The notes below the pieces were generated by a model that made no database searches, was not told the DNA's origin, and saw only the letters and a program-made list of their open reading frames with translations. This document shows, piece after piece, positions 45,980-58,177 of a stretch of DNA of 64,000 bases (position 1 is the stretch's first letter; each line of letters starts with the position of its first letter). This stretch comes from Rotaria socialis (Eukaryota; Rotifera; Eurotatoria; Philodinida; Philodinidae): contig CAJNYU010002050.1 in NCBI GenBank assembly GCA_905331475.1, positions 1-64,000 of the forward strand, in the 5' to 3' direction. Both the position numbers and the translations under genes were made by a program.

Positions 45980-48143
45980 ATGGCATCGAAAGGAAGTGGC
46001 GTACGTATAGTTGTCTACGATGAACATGATAAAATTCATGCAAGTATACGTGATGCTATGATTGAAACGATTGAATCGTTCTATCATTTACCGTCGTGTA
46101 TTTCATTTATTGAACAAAATGCTAAAGATGACAGAGTAAATATCGTAATAACAACATCAATAGAGGATCATGTTTTGCAATCATTCGAACGTTTGCATCC
46201 TGTTGAAGCTATTCTTATTTCATCTAAATCACGAAGGTATGCTGATACATTACTGAGTAAAGTAATTGGCGTTTATCCTAAGATGGAAAATCTATTAGTC
46301 GCCTTATTCGAAACCATGGAAACGTTAGAATTACAACTCAATGCAAATAGCATTCTTTTTCATCGTCAAACAGATGGAAGTTACAATACGGATTTTTATT
46401 TTTATGCTATTTGGAAAACTCATTATCGAAGTCAAATGGTACCGAAAAAAAGTCTTGTTGAACAATCACGTTATCTCTTTTATTCCGAAAAGAAAGTAAA
46501 AGCTCATATTCAAGATTTCAATGCAAACTATCAAGCATCGGAAGTTCTCTATTGGCTGGATAAATATAGTCATCCATTTCCATATAATTTACTTGTTTCA
46601 AATGCTCTTCGTACACACGATCAACAAATTCTATCAGTTATTCGACTGTTTATTCTTGATCTCAATAAACAAATGAAACCTTTGCCAATAGGACCTAGTT
46701 ATAATCAAGTATTTTTCGGTACAAAATTATCAATAGAATTAGTCGATCGACTTGAACAACTAACATCGAAAGATATTATTGCATTTCAATGTTTTCTTCC
46801 TGTAATGAAATCGCGAACAAAAGCTTTAGCAGCAGCAACACAACCAACTCGTCGTCGTAAAATAGCCAATGTATTATTTAAAATCGATGCAAGCAATGCA
46901 TTATGTGCACCGATGGGTGAAACTGTTCTTATTGATATGGCAACACCATTTCATATAACATGTGTAACAAGAAATACAGGTTCAGGTGGCGTTCAACAAT
47001 TAGTAACAATTGTTACACTAGTTGCAATTCCTAAACGACATAGAGATTATTTATTTTCACACTTTATTGAACAACAAAGAAAGGCCGGAAAAACAATTAG
47101 TGATTTTCTACAACAAACAATTCCACTCGTTAGGTAAGACAATATTAATATGGATGATTTTACTAGCTGCTTTTCTTCGTTTATTTTTAGGCCGGATAAT
47201 ACTTATAGAAGAGACGATGAAGATAAATCGGAAATCTCTCAATACTCCATTCCACTTTATGTTGTTTCAGTAGCACAAGCCAGTCGAGATTCGCTAGCTG
47301 TATGGTATGCATTATTGTCGCTATTGAATTTCTTGAGGATTAATATCAGAACAAAATAATGAAAGATTAAATTATTGTTTTCCATTTAGTAATGATGAAG
47401 CTGAAGCCGATGAACTTATTGCTCGCGGTAATTGGGCGCAAGCAGTCGATGCTTTAGCTCGTATCGAAGATCCAAATGTTCGTGTATTAAATAAACACGG
47501 ATGCTTATTACGTGAACGTTTACAAGATTTGCCGGGTGCACTTGAATGTCACGAGCAAGCATTGGGCAAAGCTACGGATAAAGGAAAAGCTGAAACACTT
47601 ATTTATCTGGGCATCGTTTATCATGATATGAAACAATATGCTGAAGCATTGAATCAGTATTCTCAAGCATTACAATGGTTCGATAAACAGAAATCAAGAG
47701 ATCCTAATATGATAGCTCGATGTCTTGTTGGTCTTGGCAATGGATATTGGGCACGTCGAGAACTTGACGAAGCACGCGATTGTACTGAACGTGCGTTAGC
47801 TATACGTGAGCACGAAGTTGAACCGAAAAATTACGCAGACATCGCATCTTGTCTTGGTAACTTGGGAAATATATTACACGATCAAGGCCATGTTGAACGG
47901 GCATTAGATTATGCTAAACAAGCCGCTGATTTATTAACTATACATGGGACGAATGATTTAAGATTGGCAGCATCATTAAACAATTTAGGTGCGATGTACC
48001 TAGCTTGTGGACAAAATGATAAAGCACGAGAAAATTTTGAACGTGCAATAGAACTTATAAAAGATGAAAATCATCCGTATCGACAAAGTGCATTGAATAA
48101 TATCGTACGGTTAGATGAAATGGAAGCAGCACAAAAAGAATAA
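45980..48143 (+). CDS. N-terminal module + degenerate ART-like domain + TPR protein
   Basis: Three exons: 45980-47133, 47191-47304, 47390-48143; about 673 aa. Residues 1-110 hold the same module as the genes at 13615-15135: CISFIEQNAKDD, IVITTSI, AILISSKSRRYA, then KVIGVYPKM. Residues about 110-230 match the bridge found in rotifer ART proteins (KKSLVEQSRYLFYSE, QASEVLYWLDKYS, FPYNLLVSNALRTHD). Residues about 240-390 align with an arginine-type ADP-ribosyltransferase fold, but the signature residues are gone: FFGTKL where LYRG is expected, FQCFLPVM instead of the STS motif, and MGETVLI instead of the E-x-E-V-L block. Catalysis is therefore unlikely. The C-terminal 250 residues form five or six TPRs (ALECHEQALGKA, ALNQYSQALQWF, ARDCTERALAIRE, ALDYAKQAADLL, ARENFERAIELI), a protein-binding scaffold. 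Exons 2 and 3 join through a Cys codon. Confidence 0.75.
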
Positions 48144-50285
48144 TTTATTTTTTGATAAATATATATGAAGATGATTTTTCTTACTTTTATTTTTTTCTTC
48201 AAAGCATTTATAGTTATAAAGAAATATGGATTCAGTCAGGAGAAAAGATAAAATAGTGTCCGAATTTATTGAATTGAATCAACTCACTTTTCTTTCTAAC
48301 GGTACGCCAATCTAGTAAGCTTTTATTTAGATGGTTGAAGTTCGAAAGTGCTATGGAAAGCTTTTGAATTTTGAAGTAAATACACAAATTGCATTTTTTT
48401 ATATTCGAACATTAACATTTGAATGATTTCTATTTTAATTGCTTGAATTTTTCACTAAATACTTTTCTTTGGATTATAAAAACAAATCTCTATGAAACTA
48501 ATTATTATTTAAGGCGTACATGATTCAGACAATCAGTCGGCCATAAACAATAGGAGCCATAGGAAAATTATTCAACAAATACTAAGCTAGTCAATGCAGA
48601 TCGAAATATTGGTCCTTACTGCAGTTAATATTTACACTTACACCCAAATTATTTTTTCTATTTTCTCTTCTGTGCTGTTCTGTTCTTAAAACAATAAGAA
48701 TTCATCATTTTTAGTATCGAAAGTGAATACAACTATTTTTAGAAGCATGACGTCTTGTTACGTTCTTGAATCTTCGTAAGAAAAATACTTGTATTTGGCA
48801 CAAATAAACTCAGCTATATTTAGATATTGACTTTGATCATTTTTTGCGTTACCGAATCAACAAAGAAAAAACAAAAGTTGCAATATGATCTATTGCTTGT
48901 AAAAATGTACTTCGATTTTTTTCTCTCATATTCTTATCTTGGAATGTCGTTGAGTGCGCGTTCTACGTTGATGGAATGAATTATGTTTAATAATTCATAT
49001 AAAAAGTTTTGAAATAGATATTCAGTATTTAGAAATGGCCGAGCTGATGCGTGATTTTAAAAAAGAAAATGAACGATGATAGTTCAACTTCAACAGTAGG
49101 TCAAGCTGATTTAGAGGGGCATGCAGTTGTAGATTCCAATTGGCTTTTTAATTATTATTTGTAACTTTAAAATGTCTTCTATTTATAGTTATAAAAGCAA
49201 ATTTCGTATACAATGGATCGTGCCATGGTAGAAAATAAAAGACAACAAACAGATATTAAAATTGTACTTGATTATCCGTCGATTGGTGATTTTCACAACA
49301 AATATACCACCACTCGATACAACAACATTCGAAGGAACTATTGTGAATGAAGCTAAACCCCGTTGAATGTAAATAAGTTTTCCTTGCATACTGATCAATT
49401 CATTAGAGATAAATACGAATAAAAATTATCTCTGAGAGCAAACTCTTCTGTTTTTATTAAACACTATCCAAGATGATAAAACGAGAAGTGATCAAAACTT
49501 TACAATTCAATAAGAATAAGAGCAAAAATCTGTATGTAGTATAAGTTTGTTCGACTATTACAAAAAGAAAAAAAACCGATTTACATATTCAACAGGCTCA
49601 CTACTACTCTTCAATGGATTGAACTTCTCAAACGATCCTTCTCGGATTTATTTTCGTAGATGCGTCTGTACAAAAATCTTCATTGTTTATTAAAGAAGAT
49701 TATCGGATACTAACAGGAACCAATATGAATCTTCTGTCTATCATATTCTTTCTTGCACTGCTTGACTTGAAGCAATCTTGTACAATACACAACGCTAACA
49801 AATATATCGAAGTCTAGGATAAAGTTGGATCGGTAACCTTATCCTCATTCCGCCACGTTGTATACTTTTTCGAAAATCTTTTATTCAATTATAATAATAA
49901 AATCGATGATTTACATTTTCATCAACGATAATTCCTAACGAGTAGACTTGAACACTTTTGTTGCTAATTTCAAAGTTTCGCTAATTCTGAAACTCAATCT
50001 TTTCACATGCACTTGTGTATTTATGTTAACAAAATTCACTAACACATTATACAGGAATGTTCCTTAAGAAACAGAAAAGAAAACAAGAAAAAAAATGTCT
50101 ATAAAAGAATGAAAGTTAAACGATTGTCTTATCAAAATTCGTCAAAAAAAAAGATGATCACTTCAATTAATATTTAAAACTAGATTCTACTTGGAACACA
50201 TGTCATGCTTTCAATCTGACACAATAGGATCAAGATTTACAAAAAGAAAAAACAATTTAACAAAGAAAAACGGAAAACATAATCA
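48144..50285. other. 2.1-kb intergenic stretch
   Basis: Lies between convergent genes. No domain-bearing frame on either strand and no RNA gene. A 14-codon frame at 49035 beginning MAELMRDF is too short to support. Confidence 0.45.
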
Positions 50286-51905
50286 TTAAACTAAAACGGC
50301 AGTAGTTGCTGAGCTGCTTCGTAAACGTTTCATTTCATGCGGATCCTTTTCTAGGCTGAGCTCTGATGCCATGGAACGTTTTGTAATACGAGCTGCTAAA
50401 CCAACATCATCATTGTTTTGTTCGGTATCATCATAATCATCTTCGTCAGCAGCAGTTTGATCAACAATTGTATTTAGAACAGACGAAACTTCCTCTGCAT
50501 GTTCGCCGTCTTCTTCTTCTTCTTCATCGCCCAAACCATCTAATGCTTTCAAATAAGCTTTTTTAAGTAAACATATATCAAGAAACTTTTGACCGCCACG
50601 TCGACCAAATGATGCTTTCCATAAACGAGCAGTAGTTGATGACGATAAAATATCATCATCTTCGTCTTGTTCTAGAAAAAAAATATTTGCGTTTAATTCG
50701 TATTTTTACATGTTTAGGATTAAAGGTTTAATAGAACACAGGGGAAGTGTATTTTAACCAATAGAAAGAAAGCAATTCGATTGTACATTTGATTTCATAG
50801 ACGAAAATGCATACTAGCATGGATTCGAGTGGGTAAAGGCGTCAGCTGTCGAATACAACTCTACTTTCATTTACATCTAAAAAATGAAAAGAGCACCGAA
50901 GGTTATCGATAACAATGGATTGACTTCTAAAAGCAAGGCTTTTCATTTACAATCATCTCAGTATCGAGCTCACGTTAACAGACTAAAATCTATACGGTTT
51001 TAATACGAATTTCTATTGCGAACATAATTACTATTGATTATGTACTAATTAGACATTTAATACTCTACTACCGATCTCATTCCAAATCGTGACACAATTC
51101 TACAAAGCGAAAGATTACATCGGCATTTACTCATCATGTTGCAATAGAATTAAGAATAATAATTGTGTGTGCGTGTGTTTTTTATTTCTGACACATATTG
51201 ATTGCGCATAATGTCTTTATAAAATACTAAAAACATGTGCTAGCAAATTTCCTGATGTCTGTATCCTTAAAAAAAAATGAGATTACCTTCATTATCATCA
51301 ACCAGTGTCATCGGTGTATGAAGAAAAAGTTTTGAATCGAATTGTGGTAATTCATCTTTATGTTCTAATAATTCACAGAGATAAGTTTGTCGTTGCGATA
51401 ACTCTTTAACTTGTATTAATAATTGTCTAACATAATGTTGTTCAAATAGTTCTGGACGTTCTTCGCAGCGAAATTTAAATTTAAATCTTGAATTATCCTG
51501 ATAGATTTCAACTGATAATAATCTTGATGATAAAAGTTTCGCATGTAATTCACTATCATGATTATCTTGTTTAAGCGAATTAATGCTGACCATAGATTTT
51601 AAACGTGTTAATATCGGCGCTAGATCATCACGATGAAATGATGTTTTACGTGGATTATTTAATAGTTGTAGGCGTTGGCGAATTTTTTCTTCATTTAAAT
51701 GCTCAAAATAAGCTGTGCCGTTTAAGTAAAAAGCTATTGATATTGAGTTATCTGTAAAATGTGGTTGACATAGTAAAACAATATGACGATAAGATGCATC
51801 AAGACAACCAGCAAACATGGTTAACGATGATGACATACGTATAAGGCGCACAGGTGTTTGAGCAAATGTTCGTGAACATGTTGCGGCAAAATCTTCAAAG
51901 GACAT
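50286..51905 (-). CDS. XLF/NHEJ1-like DNA repair factor (tentative)
   Basis: Two exons on the minus strand, 51905-51287 and 50671-50286, phase 1, about 334 aa. The pattern follows XLF: an N-terminal beta-rich head (SLTMFAGCL, then IVLLCQP), a short helix with a QRLQLLN motif, a Leu-rich helix DLAPILTRLKSM, and a strand pair SVEIYQDNSRFKFKFRCE. A long helix follows (QHYVRQLLIQVKELSQRQTYLCELLEHKDEL), at the place where XLF has its coiled-coil stalk. The C-terminus is disordered, with an acidic run (DEEEEEDGEH) and a basic cluster HEMKRLRSS, but lacks an obvious Ku-binding ending. XLF bridges Ku and XRCC4-ligase IV during end joining. Primary identity to vertebrate XLF is low, so this rests on pattern and length; a different XRCC4-superfamily member is the main alternative. 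Confidence 0.5.
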
Positions 51906-52045
51906 ATCTAAAATATATCAATTGTGAATTTTTCTTAAGATTTATTAGAAAGATTCTACGCTAAACATGTTCTCCTTAGACTAATTAAAGATTTTGAGTT
52001 TCTTTTTTTATTTCTGCTTTCAGAAATTGATCCTAGCTAATCATT

Positions 52046-53932
52046 TTATAATGTTGACGAAAAAGATTCATTCTTAAGTACACGTCGTTGATACTGCATG
52101 TTAAGTTGTTCAATGAATATAAACGTAAGAATCGTATGCGGACCAAGACGAGAAAAGTACGGTGTAAAACCTTTCCAAAAACTAAGTACACCTTCTCGAC
52201 GAAGAATACGTTGAAAGACGTCCTAAAATAGAATTGTTGAATATTAATATTGAAGTCATAAATGATTCGAAAAAATAAATAATTGGGTGGACAGTAATTT
52301 TTAAAAAAATCTTGTCTACGAAAGTTGAAGTAAAGGTGAACGATTGAATAACGTAAAGAGAACGAAAGAGTAAATATATATATTTTGAAAGTAGAGCAAG
52401 ACAGAATGACCGATAATGTACGAACGAAAGCGAAAAAAAGAAAGATTCATGACCGATACATGCTATTCGACGAAAGGAGAAAAAAATCTGCATATATTTG
52501 AACACAAGTATATTGACATAGTAGTAAATGACAAGTAACTTTTTTCAAGCAGAAAAAAAAGAAGCAAGACCAACGAAATATTTTGTACGAAAATGCATTC
52601 ATGATTGCATAAGTAAAATTCAATTTTTATACTTGATATAGTATTAAATAAAAATCTGCTATGAACAAGACTAGTATAAGGTAGCATTTATAATTGTCAT
52701 AGTAACCGACAGAATATAGATATACGAGAAGAAAAAAAAGTTCAACGGAGGCCAAACATTTTCAATGATTGTAAAATTGATTTTTTTATACGAAATAAAA
52801 AATTGGGATCTTAAAAATTTTAAATTCTTAAAAACAAAATCTGATAGTTGAAGATTTATTCACTGAAAGAAACATTATCGTACTCTGCAGGTAAATCAGA
52901 GCTACTTTATCTTCTCAAAATTCAACCCTGAAGAGGAACATTGTCACATGACAGTTTCCTTATTACATGAAGATATTTATAATAAAAAATAAAAAATAAT
53001 AACTTACAAATATTCCACTGTACTCTGCTTTTCCTTGTACAATTTTCATATTTTGATATCGAGTTTTAACAATATCAACTGGCAACGAAACAGATGTTGT
53101 TACAAAAGCTGCAATTAACGATGCAACAACATGTAGAGGAAAACCTTGTTGCATAAGACCATTGGAGATTAAAGCTTGTTTAGCTTGTGAATACGTTGGC
53201 ATTTGAGCTGCATTAACAATCATAGCTCGAGTAGCCGTTGGTATAGCACCACGCCATAATTTAAGCACACCTTCTTCACGTGTTATACGTGCAAGAGCCT
53301 CGAATACATGCGCATAATTTCTTCGTTCAGCCATAGGCAAACGACCATCGAGTGTCATACGAATTAATGCTACTTCAGCCGGTGTACCAATGAATGAACC
53401 TAAACCACCACTAGTTACACCCAAAAGTAGATTAGTGAAAAATGCCGGCGGACGACCATCTGTTTGACGAAAATGTTCGAATAATGCTTGATATATTCCT
53501 AGACGAGCTGTCGTATACGTTGCTTGACGAAATAAACCAGCCGAGAGACTAGAATAAATTATAGTTCAATAAAAATAATTTCGTTTTGTTGTATCGAAGA
53601 TAATTCTTTACCCTGCATAAACACCAGCAAAGCCTTCATTACGAAATATTGCTCGCAACGCATGGAAACTTGTCTTGTGTTCTCGAGCACCACCACCTTC
53701 GCCACTCATTTGCATTCGATTTTTAACGATATCCATGGGATGAACGAATAATGTAGCAGTCATACTATAATGTAAAAATTAAATATAAAAAATAAGAGCA
53801 TCAATCTGCGCACCCAGCTGTACCGCCGATTAGAAACTTGATTGTATTTGGAGTATTCTGTGGTGCTTTCGGTATAGCTTTGACTGGTGTTGGTACACTA
53901 GATGTGCTAACTGGCGTTGATGTCGACCCCAT
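52046..53932 (-). CDS. SLC25A11: mitochondrial 2-oxoglutarate/malate carrier
   Basis: Four exons on the minus strand: 53932-53814, 53764-53612, 53548-53008, 52222-52046; about 329 aa. It exchanges 2-oxoglutarate for malate across the inner mitochondrial membrane. All three carrier signatures are present: HPMDIVKNRMQ, TPAEVALIRMT and LPVDIVKTRYQ, with the matching second halves (GFAGVYAGLSAG, GVLKLWRGAIPT, GVLSFWKGFTPY). The stretch TPAEVALIRMTLDGRLP is specific to the oxoglutarate carrier among SLC25 members. About 35 Ser/Thr/Pro residues precede the first helix. An open frame continues upstream to 54013, but an acceptor (tgtttcag) at about 54005 suggests this is a spliced 5' leader. The intron 52223-53007 is long (785 bp) compared with the others. 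Confidence 0.93.
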
Positions 53933-54013
53933 TGGTTTTGATTTCTCGTCAGAATCGCTTAGATATAATGAAGAAGGAAAATCTAAACGATTACCAATTG
54001 AAATCTGAAACAA

Positions 54014-56677
54014 AATATAAGCAGGTACTTCATTTTCATGGACTATACGTCGAATGATGCCTTGCTCGAAATAGTGAAGAAATAGTAGATAAAATCAGAG
54101 ATATCAATCTTCGTATTTTGTCATAACACATAGTTACGCTTAAATAGTATAGATTAAGTTTTATTATAGATATGTTTTTAAAGATATAAAAGAAAGGATG
54201 TACTAATAATGTTCTTGGTCATTAATTTATCTTGATTGAAATTTTCAATTCCATGAATTCAAAAGAAGCTAATTAAGTAAATAAGAAAGAACAATGGCAA
54301 TCTGAAATAATAATAAGAAGAAAATTGCGTTAATAGTAATTTGTTTCAAAAAGTAGTGTTTCTTCTTCTTTGTAAGTATCCTCGTGTTCGCCATTTTTTT
54401 TCAATAAACTGATCAGTACGGTTCGTTTTCCAAATTACACGCACTCTAAGTACTTTTCTCTCCGTTGACATCCCTGCTACTGGAATAGGAGCCTTCGAAA
54501 GAAAAGTTTCTTCTCGCCGCTGATAAAGAAATAATCAATTATTATACGATAGGATGCGATATGACATAGAATTCATACAGAAAGAACCAATGAAACTTTC
54601 TATTGGAAGTACTATACATTGACAGATGTCACCTTTGCGTCGTTGATCATACATATACTAAATAGAACTTGCTTTTCGATTAGAATTAAGATTCTGAAAA
54701 CAGCTAGGTGTCTAAGACAATGTTCATAGTTTATTCAATTGATTCAACACATTGATACACGAATCGTTTTCAGAAATTATTTTACTCGATTTTGAAAGAG
54801 TAATTCTTGGGAATAAATAAGTCCTAGAACTTTTATGTAGACCCAATTTTTTGCAAACTTCTTCACTTTACTTGTACCCTTTATCAGTCTTCATCGTTTT
54901 TCACCTAGAATACGTTTTTTTTCTTCATATTTGAATATTACGATGACAATTAAAAAGAAGAGCAACAAGAAGGCCGTCCTGATAAGAACGTAAAATTTTT
55001 TTTTAAATCAAAATGATATGACCAAAGGTGTTATGACATAGTTATGTACTTTTAGAAAAAGAACAAATTGAAAAACTATAGATATATCTAAAAACATCCC
55101 TATTTTTCATTGAGAACCTACTCAAATACGTATATTTAACAAATTAGTAAAATTGTACAGAGCTTGCTGAACTTCGAAAAGTATGAAATACTTACAAATA
55201 GCATACTATTTGATGAAATACGTCTCCCTTTACAGTGCCACGGATCACATGTGTTTTCTAAAATACATCGAATAAGTTTTTAAAGCAATCTACAAATAAG
55301 AATATTTTAGGTATTTTACTCTTTGTTCCACAAAGAGACCATATTTTATTACAGAGCGAAGTTTCTCGCTTTGGACAAACAACATCATATCTACGCAAGG
55401 ACCTTTTTCGTGAAGAATATCTCAGGATTTTCTTTATGGCATACCTCAAAAGAGTACTAAAATACCTGTGCATAACATATTTTTCTATAAGAAAAGAATT
55501 TTTAATTATCTTGCTCATTTTTCTTACCTTTTTCTCGTGAATTCATTATTTCTCTACGAACTAGACACGCAGTAAAGCTGGCGGCGCAGAAAATATTTCA
55601 TATTAAACATCCATATGAATATGTACATAAGCAAGAACAATAAATAACATACCACCAAAGCGATACAAAGTACAGTGTGCTTCGAGAGGTCTTTTAAAAA
55701 AGATTTTTTCCTTCGTTCGTTCTACAGGGGTTCCCTACTCGCAGGGCACTCTTTGAATGCATAGATAGCACTACAGGTAACCTGAAAATATTGATATTTT
55801 TTCTTCAACTGACCAAAAAGCATTTACTAATTAACCATATTCTATTAATATGCAAAGCAACCTAATGCATAATCACATGCATCATATCTTCGTTGTAATT
55901 TCGTAAGTCACTAGTGCAACAATAATGCCTGCTTTTTCTTTTATCAAGTGCAAAAGCTTTGTTTTTTTCAATTAATAGTATTCCTATTGTTAGATCGCCC
56001 ATTTCACCAGTAACACATGTCAGAATAACATGATATAAATCTCTATTAATTAAGTTCCATCGTATATTGATTCTCGCCTATTATAGTTTTTTGTCCCTGT
56101 ATTACAATGATATGCCACAGGGATTTCTTTTTCAGATAAATTTCGAGGTAGCTTATAATTTATTTATGCAGATATAAAATAATAAAAAAACTCCTCCACT
56201 GTGGTGGTCAAATATTGAATTTTGAGAATTTCTAACAATGCAAAAGCGAAGTATGTCTTGAGCTCGTTGATTTGGGTATCCCAATAGGTCGAAACTATTG
56301 AATAGACTAAGATTTCAGTTGAGTTCCCCAGAATGCACTGGTCAAACTATCATAATGAATGTAAATAGCACACGGTAAAACCCGATTGAAAATCTTAATT
56401 CATATAATTTTTTCAGAATCACTATAGTAATAACTATCGGTGCTGTTGAAGGCAGTAGATATGATAGGACTATGACACTGGGAAAATACCAGGATCCCAC
56501 CAAGCACTCCTGTGTTTCAGCATCATTCACATAACCACATTTGTTTTCTTCTTAAGTATACCAAGTCAAAGACACAGCATCTATCCTTGATAGATAAGAT
56601 ACGATGACAATAAGTGAATTGAGAAAGAAAGAAAGAAAGACTACCGCAAACAGAACACTGACAATGGAGGTGTGTGC
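54014..56677. other. intergenic, includes a decayed duplicated segment
   Basis: The first 1.5 kb has nothing I recognise. From about 55590 to 56370 it matches 61470-62440 (see the separate entry). A (GAAA)n tract lies at 56621-56640. Confidence 0.45.
55590..56370 (-). pseudogene. decayed segment, copy A of a duplicated sequence
   Basis: Diverged but clearly related to 61470-62440: shared phrases include attaatatgcaaagca, cataatc-catgcatcatat and gaaactattgaatag. On the minus strand both copies keep a partly open frame with similar residues, for example YHVILTCVTGEMGD with YCCTSDL here, and YHVILAVFTGTISN with YCCSADL in copy B. The stretch at 56342-56530 encodes a hydrophobic segment (SVIVLSYLLPSTAPIVITIV) that could be a receptor TM helix. 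Both copies contain stops and frame shifts. The parent gene is not identified; a small GPCR is a guess. Confidence 0.4.
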
Positions 56678-57254
56678 ATTGTAAGTTGAAAAGACTAGAT
56701 ATTTTTACATCAAAAGAACGCTATCACCGCCAAACTAACAAGGTTAAAATATTAGCTCCCTTTGGCTTGTCTAGAGAGAGATATTCGATTTTTCAGTAAA
56801 TTTTCTGTACAGGACCAGCTTTCCCAGCAATATCATATTTTCGAATTTGGATCTGAAACTTTGTGTGCATAAAGGTCTCAATGAGACTAGCTTTCAGAAA
56901 AAAAATCATCGGAAATTCTGGACAAACTCTCTTCGAGATATAGATGTCTCAAGCATACAGCTTCTATAGAAAATCGTTAATATGTTGAGAGATTCATATC
57001 TCGAAGAGGGTTTGTCCCGAACCTCTGATATTTTTCCTATAAGCTAGCCTCAGTGAGACCTTCATGCATACAAAGTTTCAGGTCCAAATTCGAAAATATG
57101 ATATTGCTGAGAAAGCCGCTCCTGTAGAGAAAATTCGCTGAAAATCGAATATCTTCCTCTAGACAAGCCAAAGGGAGTTAATATTTTAACCTTGTTAGTT
57201 TGGCGGTGAGAGCGTTCTTTTGATGTAAAATATCTAGTCTTTTCAACTTACAAT
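56678..57254. repeat. long fold-back (inverted repeat) element, 577 bp
   Basis: The left arm starts attgtaagttgaaaagac and the right arm ends with its exact reverse complement. The arms continue nearly to the centre (about 56966) with few mismatches; for example tcgatttttcagtaaatttt on the left faces aaaattcgctgaaaatcga on the right. The unpaired middle is short. Arms of about 280 bp would form a near-perfect hairpin. No target-site duplication is obvious at the edges. This looks like a fold-back MITE or a recent inverted duplication; frames within it are mirror artefacts. Confidence 0.85.
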
Positions 57255-58177
57255 ACGATCGATCGAACATGCATCTATTGCATTTTTTTATTATTTGACA
57301 AAAATACTCGAGATGATCAGTATCAATCTTATGAAAGAAATCATTTCTAGTAAATATCTCAAAATATATTAAGTGCACGAATCACAATAAAAAAAGGTAC
57401 GAGTTCGTTTCTCATTAATCTTCTTCTCTTAATTATGTCTTCGATTAGCACGTAATCAATGGCATCATATTAGACAATACAAATGAGAATAATACACGAA
57501 TCGAGTAGTAATTCTGAGTTAAGCTAGAAGTATTGAATAGCGTTGAAACAATATGTAATCTATCATTTTTATGACCCTAACTTGTATCAGTTCATAATGA
57601 CCTTATCCTTTAATTCTTCCATCAATACTATATCTGGATGACATCCACGAGAATACCAATCGTATGAAGTCTATTTTCATCATTAGAAAGCCTTCAGACA
57701 ACCGAAAATTTCAAATTCTTTCAGTAAAGTTTAGCCGAAAATTCCTATTGATACATTTCCCGGCAGTTATTTTTATTAAATTCACGCAACAATTTGATAT
57801 CGATGAAACAGTATCGATGATATTTGTTTTTAATTGTTAAAACGCGATTCATCTCTGACTCTACATAAAAGTAGAAGCTGCCCAGATTGCTATTATCCCC
57901 ATCGATTATCCATTGCAAATGTAATCCGTATAGACAATAAAAAGTCTCATAATGTCAATGATATCTAATTGTTGTTTTCCTATCATTTTTTGATTGGTGT
58001 CTGTAAACTGTAATCGCAAGGAAATCCATACCGAAGAGCAAATGTCAGAATAATACATAATCTATCGCTCTCTCTCTCTCTCTCTCTTGTTTTCGTCTTC
58101 TTTATTGATCCACCATATGACAAAAATAGAATTATATAAAATAAAAAGGGACAAAAAGAATTCCTTCTTTTTTGCAT
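57255..58177. other. intergenic, nothing recognised
   Basis: Contains a (CT)n run at 58067-58086 just beyond the 3' end of the MgtE-like gene. No coding frame supported. Confidence 0.45.
58067..58086. repeat. (CT)n microsatellite
   Basis: About ten CT units near the 3' end of the MgtE-like gene. Confidence 0.85.

Noticed and set aside
50286..51905. Proteasome assembly chaperone 4 as an alternative to XLF
   Set aside because: The protein is far too long and lacks the VFVSYN-type strand of that family.
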